Source: Chloroflexota bacterium
GTDB taxonomy: Bacteria > Chloroflexota > Ktedonobacteria > Ktedonobacterales > Ktedonobacteraceae
Direction of reading: 5' to 3'
DNA length: 48,951 nucleotides
NCBI GenBank assembly: GCA_902810755.1
Contig: CADDYT010000036.1
Location: 1 to 48,951, forward strand
The first letter of the stretch is position 1; each line of letters begins with the position of its first letter. The position numbers and the translations under genes are program-made. Shown here piece by piece: positions 33,056 through 40,356 of this stretch. The notes beneath the pieces were generated by a model that saw nothing but the letters and a program-made list of their open reading frames with translations, was not told where the DNA came from and did no database searches.

Positions 33056-34169
33056 ATGAGTGAACTAACCAATCAAATCGAACGCCTGCAAGACCGCGTC
33101 GAGAAGACGATGGTGCGTCTTTGACCTGGCGAACAAACGAGAACATATCCAGAAACTGGAAGAAGAGAGCATAGCGGAAGATTTCTGGTCGGATAACCGG
33201 CGCGCGCAGGCGCAGATGCAACAACTGAATGCCCTGCGCGAAGAGGTCACGACCTGGGAGAATATCGCCGCACAGCTCGATGATCTGCTCGGACTGGCAC
33301 AATTGCTGGAGGAGGAGCCGGATGAGGAGATGCAAGCGGAGGTTGCGCAATCCCTCACAAAGGTTGAGCAGGAGGTCGAGCAGTTACAATTCGCTCTCAT
33401 GTTGAGCGGAGAACACGACGCGCGCAATGCCATCCTCAGCGTCCATGCCGGTAGCGGCGGCGTGGATGCGCAGGACTGGGCCTCCATGTTGCTGCGTATG
33501 TACCTGCGCTGGGCCGAAAGTCATGGCTTCCGCACGGAAATCTATGAGTATATGGAAGGTGAAGAGGCTGGTATCAAAAGCGTCACCGTTGGCGTCAGCG
33601 GGCGCTATGCCTATGGCTACCTGCGCTCGGAGATCGGTACCCACCGGCTGATCCGCCTCTCGCCCTTCGATGCTGCGCACCGGCGGCATACCTCCTTCGC
33701 CAAAGTCGAGGTCATGCCCGATATCGAAGATACCATCGAGATCACCATTCGCCCTGAAGATATCGAGGTGGATACCTACCGTTCGACCGGCGCGGGCGGC
33801 CAGCACGTCAACAAAACCGATTCGGCGGTACGTATCCGCCATATTCCAACCGGCATCGTCGTCACCTGCCAGAATGAACGCTCGCAGATTCAGAACCGCG
33901 AAGTAGCCATGCGCCTGTTGCGGGCGCGCCTCTACGAACTGGAGCAGCGGAAACGCGAGGAGGAGGCCGCGCGGCTCAAAGGCGAACACGTGCAGGCCGA
34001 TTTCGGCACCCAGATTCGTTCGGTGACGATCCACCCCTACAATATCGTGAAGGATCATCGCACCGGTTACGAGAGCAGCGATACCGCTGCCTATCTGAAT
34101 GGCGAGATCGACGAGTTCATCCATGCCTACCTGCAAGCCCAGGCGGGTGGGGTCGCAGCAGAAGCATAA
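33056..34169 (+). CDS. prfB: Peptide chain release factor 2, with programmed +1 frameshift
   Basis: Recognises UGA and UAA stop codons and triggers release of the peptide. Frame 0 runs from ATG 33056 for 22 codons (MSELTNQIERLQ...) to CTT-TGA at 33119-33124. Skipping one base continues in the +1 frame from GAC at 33123 to the stop at 34167-34169, giving about 370 residues, the normal RF2 length. The joined sequence fits RF2 (DLANKR, then EDFWSD soon after the junction). The anticodon-like SPF is in RLSPFDAAHRR and the catalytic GGQ in GAGGQHVNKTDSAV. The shift is known RF2 autoregulation. Unlike E. coli, the stretch before CTT (ATGGTGCGT) is a poor Shine-Dalgarno mimic. Confidence 0.95.
33110..33125 (+). 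promoter_or_regulatory. RF2 autoregulatory frameshift site
   Basis: CTT TGA C at 33119-33125 is the conserved slip sequence: peptidyl-tRNA-Leu slips from CUU to UUU when RF2 is scarce and UGA is read slowly. The upstream TGGTG at 33111-33115 occupies the place of the stimulatory AGGGGG. Confidence 0.92.
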
Positions 34170-34189
34170 AACCAGGACGAAAAACGACT

Positions 34190-34234
34190 CGCCGACATGC
34201 CATGAGAACCCATCGTGGACATGGCATGTTGGCG
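34190..34234. terminator. Bidirectional terminator between prfB and the sigma factor
   Basis: CGCCGACATGCCATG (34190-34204) pairs with CATGGCATGTTGGCG (34220-34234), one G-U in 15. It sits in the 75-nt gap between convergent genes, with an A-rich run before and TTTGTCT soon after, so it can serve both. Confidence 0.7.
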
Positions 34235-34244
34235 TCGGCTTTGT

Positions 34245-35282
34245 CTATACATGTGCGAGTTCACGAAGGTTGGCGGGGCTGGTGTAGCGGTCGGGGTAGC
34301 GCAGTTTGCGCAGGGCTTTGACTTCGATCTGGCGGATACGCTCGCGCGTCAGGCGGTAGCGGGCGCTGATTTCATCAAGGGTCAGGGAGCGGCCATCGGC
34401 GAGGCCGTAGCGCAGTTCGATGATGTCGCGCTCGCGCTCGTTCAGCGTCGTCATTGCCCGCTCGATGTATTCGCGCTGTATGCGCTGCGAAATCTGGTCC
34501 ATGGGAGGGGACATGGTCGTATCTTCCAGCGTATCGGCCAGCAGGTAGAGTTCGTCTTCGGCCACCGGAGCGTCAAGCGACACAGGTTGATCGGCCACGC
34601 TGAGCAGTTCCAGCACCCTCTCTTTCGGCAACCCGACTTCGGCGGCAATCTGTTCCGGCAGCGCCTCCGTCCCCTGCTCCTGGTAAATACGACGGGCCAC
34701 GCGCCTGATCCTGTAGATCACCTCCACTACATGGACGGGAATATGGATGGTACGCGAGTGTTCGGCAATGGCGCGGGTAATCGACTGGCGAATCCACCAC
34801 GTCGCGTAGGTGCTGAAGCGGAAACCACGCCGGTAATCAAACTTTTGCACCGCTCGCATCAGGCCAATATTGCCTTCCTGAATCATATCCTGCATCGACA
34901 GCCCCTGGTTGGAGTACCGTTTCGCTACACTGACCACCAGGCGCAGATTGGCCTCAATCAGTTTCTGCCGCGCGCGCTGGTCGCCACGCGCTATACGCTC
35001 ACCCAGCGCCAGTTCCTGCTCGGCAGTCAGCAGGGGAAAGGCGCCAATTTCTTTGAGATAGAGCTTTACCGAATCATCCATGGCAGGGGTGCTGCATTCC
35101 TCCCGCTCGCCTTCCTCAAACTCGTCCTCGAACTCGTCGTTAAAATCCAGCTCCATGTCTATGTTCGCGCCCAGGTCCAGCTCGACCTCGTCACAGATGC
35201 TCTGTTTTGCATACCGCTTCTTGCCTGGTAGTACAGCCGTTTCGCTATCGACGATAGAAGCTCTCATTCTTTTTGTCGCCAT
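34245..35282 (-). CDS. RNA polymerase sigma factor, sigma70 group (RpoD/SigA-like)
   Basis: A 345-residue sigma70 with region 1.2 ([17 protein letters not shown]), region 2 ([16 protein letters not shown], then [16 protein letters not shown] and [14 protein letters not shown]), region 3 and region 4 (the helix-turn-helix with [22 protein letters not shown] near the end). The order and the conserved [12 protein letters not shown] mark group 1 or 2; the short length and small N-terminal region (mostly an acidic segment, [11 protein letters not shown]) allow either. It could be the housekeeping factor, but others may exist. The ATG at 35282 has AAGGAG at 7 nt; TTG and ATG codons further up are less well placed. 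It is convergent with prfB. Confidence 0.92.
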   Translation of the reverse strand: MATKRMRASIVDSETAVLPGKKRYAKQSICDEVELDLGANIDMELDFNDEFEDEFEEGEREECSTPAMDDSVKLYLKEIGAFPLLTAEQELALGERIARGDQRARQKLIEANLRLVVSVAKRYSNQGLSMQDMIQEGNIGLMRAVQKFDYRRGFRFSTYATWWIRQSITRAIAEHSRTIHIPVHVVEVIYRIRRVARRIYQEQGTEALPEQIAAEVGLPKERVLELLSVADQPVSLDAPVAEDELYLLADTLEDTTMSPPMDQISQRIQREYIERAMTTLNERERDIIELRYGLADGRSLTLDEISARYRLTRERIRQIEVKALRKLRYPDRYTSPANLRELAHV

Positions 35283-35527
35283 GAGCATTCTCCTTAATAT
35301 CAATCCTTGATAGAAGCCGCTATTCGGTCAAACGCAAGTACGTTCGGGAAAACCGTCTCCGCTGATATTGCTTCCCACTTTTCTTAAGGAGCAAGAATCG
35401 TGCCAGAAAGCAGAACGGGCTGTATCTCTCATTCTTGTTCGTCATTTATCGCTGCGCGTCACCGATGCACACACCCCGTCACGCTGTATCAATCGGCATT
35501 GCCGCTCGTTTCTAAAGGGTTGTTCCA

Positions 35528-35598
35528 CTCATAGCATGCCGTATGCTGGCGGCTGGCCTGCGCTGTCGACCTGTGACGGGGAGCCAGCATGCTATGAG
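35528..35598. repeat. 12-bp inverted repeat upstream of the sigma factor
   Basis: CTCATAGCATGC (35528-35539) pairs with GCATGCTATGAG (35587-35598), and inside it TGCTGGC pairs with GCCAGCA. It lies in the 861-nt gap 35283-36143, the longest non-coding stretch of the window. Confidence 0.7.
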
Positions 35599-35626
35599 AA
35601 ACCCGTTCGGGATGGGTAATGGGGGT

Positions 35627-35651
35627 CAGGGCGCAGCTTGCCTGCGCCCTG
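35627..35651. terminator. 10-bp perfect hairpin
   Basis: CAGGGCGCAG (35627-35636) and CTGCGCCCTG (35642-35651) around a 5-nt loop. No T tract on either strand. Could stop transcription in the gap or be a stable RNA structure. Confidence 0.5.
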
Positions 35652-35777
35652 GCTCATTTCCCGCTGGTATGGCCTATCCTGAGGGAGGGGAACAGATTTC
35701 CAGATGTGGGGAAAATTCCACAGGCAGGCGGTGTAAAAAGAAACATACAAACACATGAAAAAACTGTCACTGAACGC

Positions 35778-35806
35778 TTGACGTATCTTGTAACACCTGT
35801 TATGCT
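35778..35806 (+). promoter_or_regulatory. Likely promoter 1 of the zinc-ribbon/ftsY region
   Basis: TTGACG (35778-35783), 17-nt spacer, TATGCT (35801-35806). It points toward the zinc-ribbon gene about 340 nt downstream; a 71-codon frame between them at 35839-36054 lacks a good ribosome site. Confidence 0.5.
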
Positions 35807-35955
35807 AAGAGTATACGGCAGACATTGCCAGGCTGGCTATGAATAGTCACAGATGGGGCCGCGGTGGGCCAGTAGTGGGTTCCCATGAGGCTGAGCTGGA
35901 ACAGGGAATTGTGAGGGATACTGGCAAAAGAGATGAAAAAAACTTCATTTCTTTG

Positions 35956-35984
35956 CTGACAGCAGAGGCAATCTGTGGTAAGAT
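35956..35984 (+). promoter_or_regulatory. Possible promoter 2 of the zinc-ribbon gene
   Basis: CTGACA (35956-35961), 17-nt spacer, TAAGAT (35979-35984). It would give a GC-rich leader of about 150 nt before the GTG at 36144. Confidence 0.4.
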
Positions 35985-36143
35985 TGCAGTAGTCTGGGCA
36001 GTAGCTGCCCGGAGTGGGGATGCGGATGCAGAGGCGGAGGCTCCCCCCGGCTAACTTCTTCGCCGGTCCTGCACCGCGCGGACACGGCGGCGAGTTGTGT
36101 TGGCGAGTACAACCCTCCAGAAGGGAAGGAAGGAGGCGATTTC

Positions 36144-36359
36144 GTGGAAAATGCGTTTCCCCGGTGCCGCAAGTGTAGTGAAGGTGATTTAGTCCCGCTC
36201 TCGGACTTTGGCAGCCAGGGAGCTTCCATCGAGTACAAGGCCTGGGTTTGCACAAACCCCGCGTGCCTGTACAACATTAAGATCCGCAATGGCGATATCA
36301 TCATCAATGAGCCGATCAGCGACGGATCTCTCCATTCGTATCGCGGTAGCCGCTCGTAA
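36144..36359 (+). CDS. Small zinc-ribbon protein
   Basis: A 71-residue protein. Two cysteine pairs, CRKC at about 8-11 and CTNPAC at about 36-41, form a likely zinc ribbon; after the second pair comes LYNIKIRNGDIIINEP. The start is GTG 36144, chosen because GGAGG ends 7 nt upstream and there is no better in-frame ATG. It is not recognised as a named family. It is separated from ftsY by a terminator-like hairpin at 36429, so it is probably expressed on its own. Role unknown; small zinc ribbons often bind nucleic acid or RNA polymerase. Confidence 0.72.
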   Translation: MENAFPRCRKCSEGDLVPLSDFGSQGASIEYKAWVCTNPACLYNIKIRNGDIIINEPISDGSLHSYRGSRS

Positions 36360-36428
36360 GTTTTCCATTCCCCTCAATGGAAAGTGAGAACCGGGCCGTG
36401 GACTGCGAATGGCCGCATGGAGCAAGGG

Positions 36429-36463
36429 CAGAAGGCAAAGGGAGCTGTTCCTTTTGCCTTCTG
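36429..36463 (+). terminator. Terminator between the zinc-ribbon gene and ftsY
   Basis: CAGAAGGCAAA (36429-36439) pairs with TTTGCCTTCTG (36453-36463), with more pairing in the loop, then TTCGTGTCT. A second, AT-rich hairpin (36362-36369 with 36376-36383) follows the zinc-ribbon stop at once. Confidence 0.65.
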
Positions 36464-36546
36464 TTCGTGTCTATCATCTTATGATATGTTGCTATAGCAA
36501 GCCAGGAAGTGATAGTATATGGGCGAACAGGGAAGGGAGGAAAGTT

Positions 36547-37470
36547 ATGCCTGAACGTTTTAATCCATTTAAAGCCAGTCTGGAACGCACCCGCCAGTTT
36601 TTTAACCGGATGGGCGGCCAGACATTGCAACAAGAAAAACTGATTACTGAAGATACGTGGGATGAGTTAGAGGAGGCCCTGTTGAGCGCAGATGTGGGAC
36701 CTGGCACTACTGTATGGCTGATGGAACGCCTGCATGAGCGTGCGGTAACCGAGGATATGCGCACCACGAAACAGCTCCAGAACGCGCTGAGCCAGGAACT
36801 GGCGAGTCTATTGGGGAAACCGGCAGAACTCAACTTCTCTCGACAGTCTCCCCTGACCGTCATTCTGGTGATCGGCGTCAACGGCTCTGGCAAAACCACC
36901 AGTATCGCCAAACTGGCTTACCGGCTCACCCGCGAGGGACACCGTGTCGTGCTGGCCGCCGCCGATACCTTTCGCGCCGGTGCCATCGAGCAGCTCAAAG
37001 TATGGGGCGAGCGCATCGGCGTTCCCGTCATCAGCCAGAATCAAGGCTCTGATCCGGGGGCCGTCGTCTATGACGCTCTTCAGGCCGCCACCTCGCGCGG
37101 AGCCGACGTTTTGATCGTCGATACGGCAGGGCGCCTGCATACGAAATACAATCTGATGGAAGAATTAAAGAAGATTAATAAAGTGATTCAGAAGTTTATT
37201 CCTGATGGCCCCCATGAGCTATTAATCGTCATTGACGCCACCACTGGCCAGAACGCGCTGCTACAGGCGCGCAAATTTGCCGAAGACATCGGGCTGACCG
37301 GCGTGATTATCACCAAGCTGGACAGCACCGCGAAAGGAGGCTTCGCCTTCGCCGTCGCCGATGATCTGGGCGTCCCCATCAAGTTTGTCGGCACCGGCGA
37401 GAAAGTCGAAAATCTGGCACCGTTTGAACCACAAAGTTTCGTCACTGCACTCATCCCGCAGGATGAATAA
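36547..37470 (+). CDS. ftsY: Signal recognition particle receptor FtsY
   Basis: The GTPase that docks SRP-ribosome complexes at the membrane for co-translational insertion. A short N domain (helical, about 1-95) leads to the G domain with the P-loop GVNGSGKTT at 110-118, DTFRAGAIEQLK, the DTAGR motif and TKLDSTAKGG near the end. At 307 residues it is an NG-only form, lacking the acidic A domain of E. coli. The ATG at 36547 has GGGAGG at 6 nt; in-frame codons up to 36409 are excluded by the missing ribosome site. The stop is 13 nt before accD, so the two are an operon. Confidence 0.95.
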   Translation: MPERFNPFKASLERTRQFFNRMGGQTLQQEKLITEDTWDELEEALLSADVGPGTTVWLMERLHERAVTEDMRTTKQLQNALSQELASLLGKPAELNFSRQSPLTVILVIGVNGSGKTTSIAKLAYRLTREGHRVVLAAADTFRAGAIEQLKVWGERIGVPVISQNQGSDPGAVVYDALQAATSRGADVLIVDTAGRLHTKYNLMEELKKINKVIQKFIPDGPHELLIVIDATTGQNALLQARKFAEDIGLTGVIITKLDSTAKGGFAFAVADDLGVPIKFVGTGEKVENLAPFEPQSFVTALIPQDE

Positions 37471-37483
37471 GGAGGCACATCTC

Positions 37484-38395
37484 ATGGTCAAAGAGGCTGA
37501 TCCCCCGTCGACCCAGCCATCTGCAAAGACAACTAAACTGGGTCCCGGATTGCCCATTGGAGGAAATCTGGCAGTCAAATGCCCGAAATGCAAAGAACTG
37601 CTGGTTGGACGTGACTGGGAGAAGAATCTCAAAGTATGCCCGCGCTGCAACTTCCATTTCAAGCTCTCCGCCCATGAGCGCATCTCTCTGCTGGTAGACC
37701 CGGATAGCTTTGTGGAGACGGACCGCGAGATCACGGCGGCGGACCCACTCAAATTTGTTAGCCCCTTGCAGGTCTATGCGCAGAAGGTGGATGATGAGCG
37801 CAAAAACTCGCAGCTCAACGAGGCGGTTGTCATTGGTCACGGCACCATCGAAGGTATGCCCATCGAGCTGGCCATTATGGACTTTCGTTTTATCGGCGGT
37901 AGCATGGGTTCGGGCGTGGGTGAAAAGATCACCCGCGCCATCGAGGCTGCCACGGAGCAGCGCATTCCCCTGCTCATCGCCTCTGCCTCCGGTGGCGCGC
38001 GTATGCAGGAAAGCTTCTACTCGCTCATGCAGATGGCGAAGACCTCAGCCGCGCTCGCCCGGCTTGGGGAGGCGCGCATCCCATTTTTCAGCCTGCTGAC
38101 CGACCCTACCACTGGCGGCGTGACTGCCAGCTTCGCCATGCTCGGCGATGTCATTCTGGCCGAACCGGGTGCGCTTATCTGTTTTGCCGGGCCGCGCGTC
38201 ATCGAAGGCTTTATGCACATCAAACTGCCGGAAGGCGCCGTCACTTCCGAATTTGTTCTCCAGCACGGCATGATCGACGCCATCGTCCACCGCCGCGACC
38301 TGCGCCAGACGCTCGCGAAGTTGCTGCGCCTCTATGCCCGTCCCGGCGTTGAAACCGGCAGCAGGCTCACCGCCCTCAAAAGCACCGGCGAATAA
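37484..38395 (+). CDS. accD: Acetyl-CoA carboxylase carboxyltransferase, beta subunit
   Basis: Half of the carboxyltransferase that transfers CO2 from carboxybiotin to acetyl-CoA, making malonyl-CoA for fatty acids. The N-terminal zinc finger has Cys33, Cys36, Cys52 and Cys55 (CPKC and CPRC), then the crotonase-type core with DFRFIGGSMGSGVGEK, ASGGARMQE and the segment DPTTGGVTASFAMLGD. 303 residues, a normal size. The ATG at 37484 follows GGAGG, which starts right after the ftsY stop, so translation is close-coupled with ftsY. accA follows in 17 nt; biotin carboxylase and biotin carrier genes are not in the window. Confidence 0.96.
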   Translation: MVKEADPPSTQPSAKTTKLGPGLPIGGNLAVKCPKCKELLVGRDWEKNLKVCPRCNFHFKLSAHERISLLVDPDSFVETDREITAADPLKFVSPLQVYAQKVDDERKNSQLNEAVVIGHGTIEGMPIELAIMDFRFIGGSMGSGVGEKITRAIEAATEQRIPLLIASASGGARMQESFYSLMQMAKTSAALARLGEARIPFFSLLTDPTTGGVTASFAMLGDVILAEPGALICFAGPRVIEGFMHIKLPEGAVTSEFVLQHGMIDAIVHRRDLRQTLAKLLRLYARPGVETGSRLTALKSTGE

Positions 38396-38412
38396 AGAGA
38401 GAGGAAAATGCA

Positions 38413-39375
38413 ATGGCTTACGACCTTGAATTTGAGAAGCCGCTGGCCGAACTGGAAAAGCGCATCATCGCCCTGCAGCGCAAGGGGGATCGCCTCAAGC
38501 CGGAGGAACACCAGCAATTACATGATCTGGAACGCGACCTGCGCCGCCAGACAGAGGAAATCTACAGCCATCTCAGCGAATGGCAGACGGTGCAGGTCGC
38601 GCGCCACAAAGACCGCCCCTATACCCTGGACTACATTCCCCTGATCTTTGAAGATTTCTTCGAACTGCACGGTGACCGCATCTACGCTGATGACCATTCC
38701 ATTGTAGCCGGGATGGCGCGGCTGGAAGGCCAGAACGTCATGCTCATCGGCCACCAGAAGGGACGCGACATGAAGGAGAAGCAATTCCGCAACCTGGGTA
38801 TGCCGCATCCCGAAGGCTACCGCAAAACGGCCCGCCTGATGAAGCAGGCCGAAAAATTCGGGTTCCCCGTTATTTGCCTGATCGACACTTCCGGCGCTTT
38901 TCCCGCGCTGGGAGACGAAGAACGCGGGCAGGCCACTGCCATCGCCGAGAATCTCTACCTGATGTCGAGCCTGCGCGTTCCTATCATCGCTGCTGTCATC
39001 GGCGAAGGGGGTAGTGGCGGCGCGCTCGCCATCAGCGTCGCCGACCGCATTTTAATGATGGAATACACCATCTACGCCGTCGCCGCGCCGGAGGCCGCCG
39101 CCAATATCCTCTGGCGCGACAAAGCCTTCGCCCCACAGGCAGCCGAGGCCATGCGCATCAGCGCCCGCCAGCTCAAATCGCTCGGCCTGATCGACGAACT
39201 CATCCCCGAACCGCTGGGCGGCGCTCACCACAACTATCGCCTGGCCGCCGACAACCTCAAAGCCGCTCTTGTGCGCAACCTGCACGACCTGCAGCAGCTC
39301 TCCACCGACGACCTGCTCGCCCAACGCTACCGCAAGTTCCGCGCCATCGGCGTCTTCGATATGGTAGAAGCGTGA
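38413..39375 (+). CDS. accA: Acetyl-CoA carboxylase carboxyltransferase, alpha subunit
   Basis: Partner of AccD; the two form the carboxyltransferase. Visible are FEDFFELHGDR at the start of the core, IGHQKGRD, GMPHPEGYRKTARLM and GAFPALGDEERGQ, followed by VIGEGGSGGALAI. 320 residues, the usual size of the stand-alone alpha subunit. The ATG at 38413 has a GAGAGG-type ribosome site. Third gene of the ftsY-accD-accA operon; infC follows at 39495 but has its own promoter at 39408, so the operon probably ends here. Confidence 0.96.
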   Translation: MAYDLEFEKPLAELEKRIIALQRKGDRLKPEEHQQLHDLERDLRRQTEEIYSHLSEWQTVQVARHKDRPYTLDYIPLIFEDFFELHGDRIYADDHSIVAGMARLEGQNVMLIGHQKGRDMKEKQFRNLGMPHPEGYRKTARLMKQAEKFGFPVICLIDTSGAFPALGDEERGQATAIAENLYLMSSLRVPIIAAVIGEGGSGGALAISVADRILMMEYTIYAVAAPEAAANILWRDKAFAPQAAEAMRISARQLKSLGLIDELIPEPLGGAHHNYRLAADNLKAALVRNLHDLQQLSTDDLLAQRYRKFRAIGVFDMVEA

Positions 39376-39407
39376 CCATCGTGCGCTTGCTAACCCGTAA
39401 ATTTTCA

Positions 39408-39436
39408 TTGACTTACGGGAGGGGATATGGTAAACT
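39408..39436 (+). promoter_or_regulatory. Promoter for infC, overlapping a small palindrome
   Basis: TTGACT (39408-39413), 17-nt spacer, TAAACT (39431-39436). CCCGTAA (39394-39400) and TTACGGG (39413-39419) form a 7-bp inverted repeat around the -35, a possible operator or the accA terminator stem. Confidence 0.6.
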
Positions 39437-39494
39437 TTATGAAGCCCGGATACCATGCTGGAGAATTGTATTAGAAAAAAGGGAGGATTAGCCT

Positions 39495-40130
39495 ATTAAC
39501 AGGGATTTTCGGGGCAACGACCGCACGCGCGAGACTCGCGTCAACGAGCGCATTCGTGCGCGGGAAATCCGTTTGATTGATGAGAACGGAGAGATGATCG
39601 GTGTTATGCCCCCTGGACGCGCGCTTGATATTGCCCGTGACCGGAACCTCGACCTGGTCGAGGTCTCACCCAACGCCGTACCGCCAGTCTGTAAGTTGAT
39701 GGATTATGGTCGTTACAAGTACGAGCAGGCCAAGAAAGAGAACGAAGCTCGCAAAAATCAGAAGACCGTTACCCTGAAAGAAATTCGCATGCGTCCGCGC
39801 ACCGACGAACATGATGTGAGCGTGAAGACGCGCAAGATTCAAGAATTTCTGGCCGAGGGAGACCGCGTGCGAGTCAGCGTTCAGTTCCGGGGAGCCGAGA
39901 TGCGCCATCCCGATATTGGCCGCAAGCTGCTGGATGAAATCGCAGAGGTATTAAAAGGGTCGGCAGTGATCGAGCGTTCACCAACAATGGAGGGGCGTAT
40001 GATGTCCATGATCGTCTCACGCGCCCCCGGCTGGGAACCGCCAAAGAAACAGACACCCCCGCCGCCCGCCGCAAAGCCCAGAGAGGCCCCGGCCTCCACA
40101 CCAGAATCCGCTCCCACCCCCGAAGTATGA
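39495..40130 (+). CDS. infC: Translation initiation factor IF-3, AUU start codon
   Basis: Binds the 30S subunit, prevents premature 50S joining and checks the start codon. The frame opens at ATT 39495: GGGAGG lies 8 nt before it, an in-frame TAG is at 39489-39491, and no ATG, GTG or TTG precedes the conserved part until TTG 39573, which would cut off RVNERIRAREIRL. That the IF-3 gene starts with AUU is well known in E. coli, where IF-3 represses its own mRNA by rejecting AUU. The domain order is normal (VCKLMDYGRYKYE, then KEIRMRP and the C-domain), with a 30-residue Pro/Ala-rich tail. rpmI and rplT, usual neighbours, do not follow. Confidence 0.93.
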   Translation: MNRDFRGNDRTRETRVNERIRAREIRLIDENGEMIGVMPPGRALDIARDRNLDLVEVSPNAVPPVCKLMDYGRYKYEQAKKENEARKNQKTVTLKEIRMRPRTDEHDVSVKTRKIQEFLAEGDRVRVSVQFRGAEMRHPDIGRKLLDEIAEVLKGSAVIERSPTMEGRMMSMIVSRAPGWEPPKKQTPPPPAAKPREAPASTPESAPTPEV

Positions 40131-40198
40131 AGTATGAACACAGAAACGACATGGCACGCGAGCCGCGTGCCATGTCGTTTCTGTGTTCATACTTCATA
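40126..40198. terminator. 35-bp perfect hairpin spanning the infC stop codon
   Basis: Arms 40126-40160 and 40164-40198 are perfectly complementary with a 3-nt loop (AGC). The stop codon TGA (40128-40130) is inside the stem. A T-rich stretch follows (TCGTCTCTCTTTTCG). The centre contains GACATGGCACGCG, echoing the CATGTC elements elsewhere. Confidence 0.85.
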
Positions 40199-40227
40199 TA
40201 ATCTCGTCTCTCTTTTCGTCCCATACG

Positions 40228-40256
40228 TTGACTTTTCTAGCGTGGGCGACTACGAT
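40228..40256 (+). promoter_or_regulatory. Promoter for the S41-family gene
   Basis: TTGACT (40228-40233), 17-nt spacer, TACGAT (40251-40256); about 95 nt of leader to the GTG at 40357. Confidence 0.5.
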
Positions 40257-40356
40257 AGAACAAACGCCATTCGATTGTATTGCAAAGAAACGAGAACAGA
40301 GCCATCAAGCTTACGGTTATCACTACCCATTTAGAGAAAACTCAGGGAGGCTATCG

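Noticed and set aside
35839..36054. 71-codon frame in the long intergenic region
   Set aside because: Weak ribosome site and no recognisable sequence; more likely a leader.
40183..40356. Longer N-terminus for the S41 gene
   Set aside because: The extension starts in the infC hairpin and crosses the gene's own promoter; GTG 40357 has GGGAGG at the right distance.
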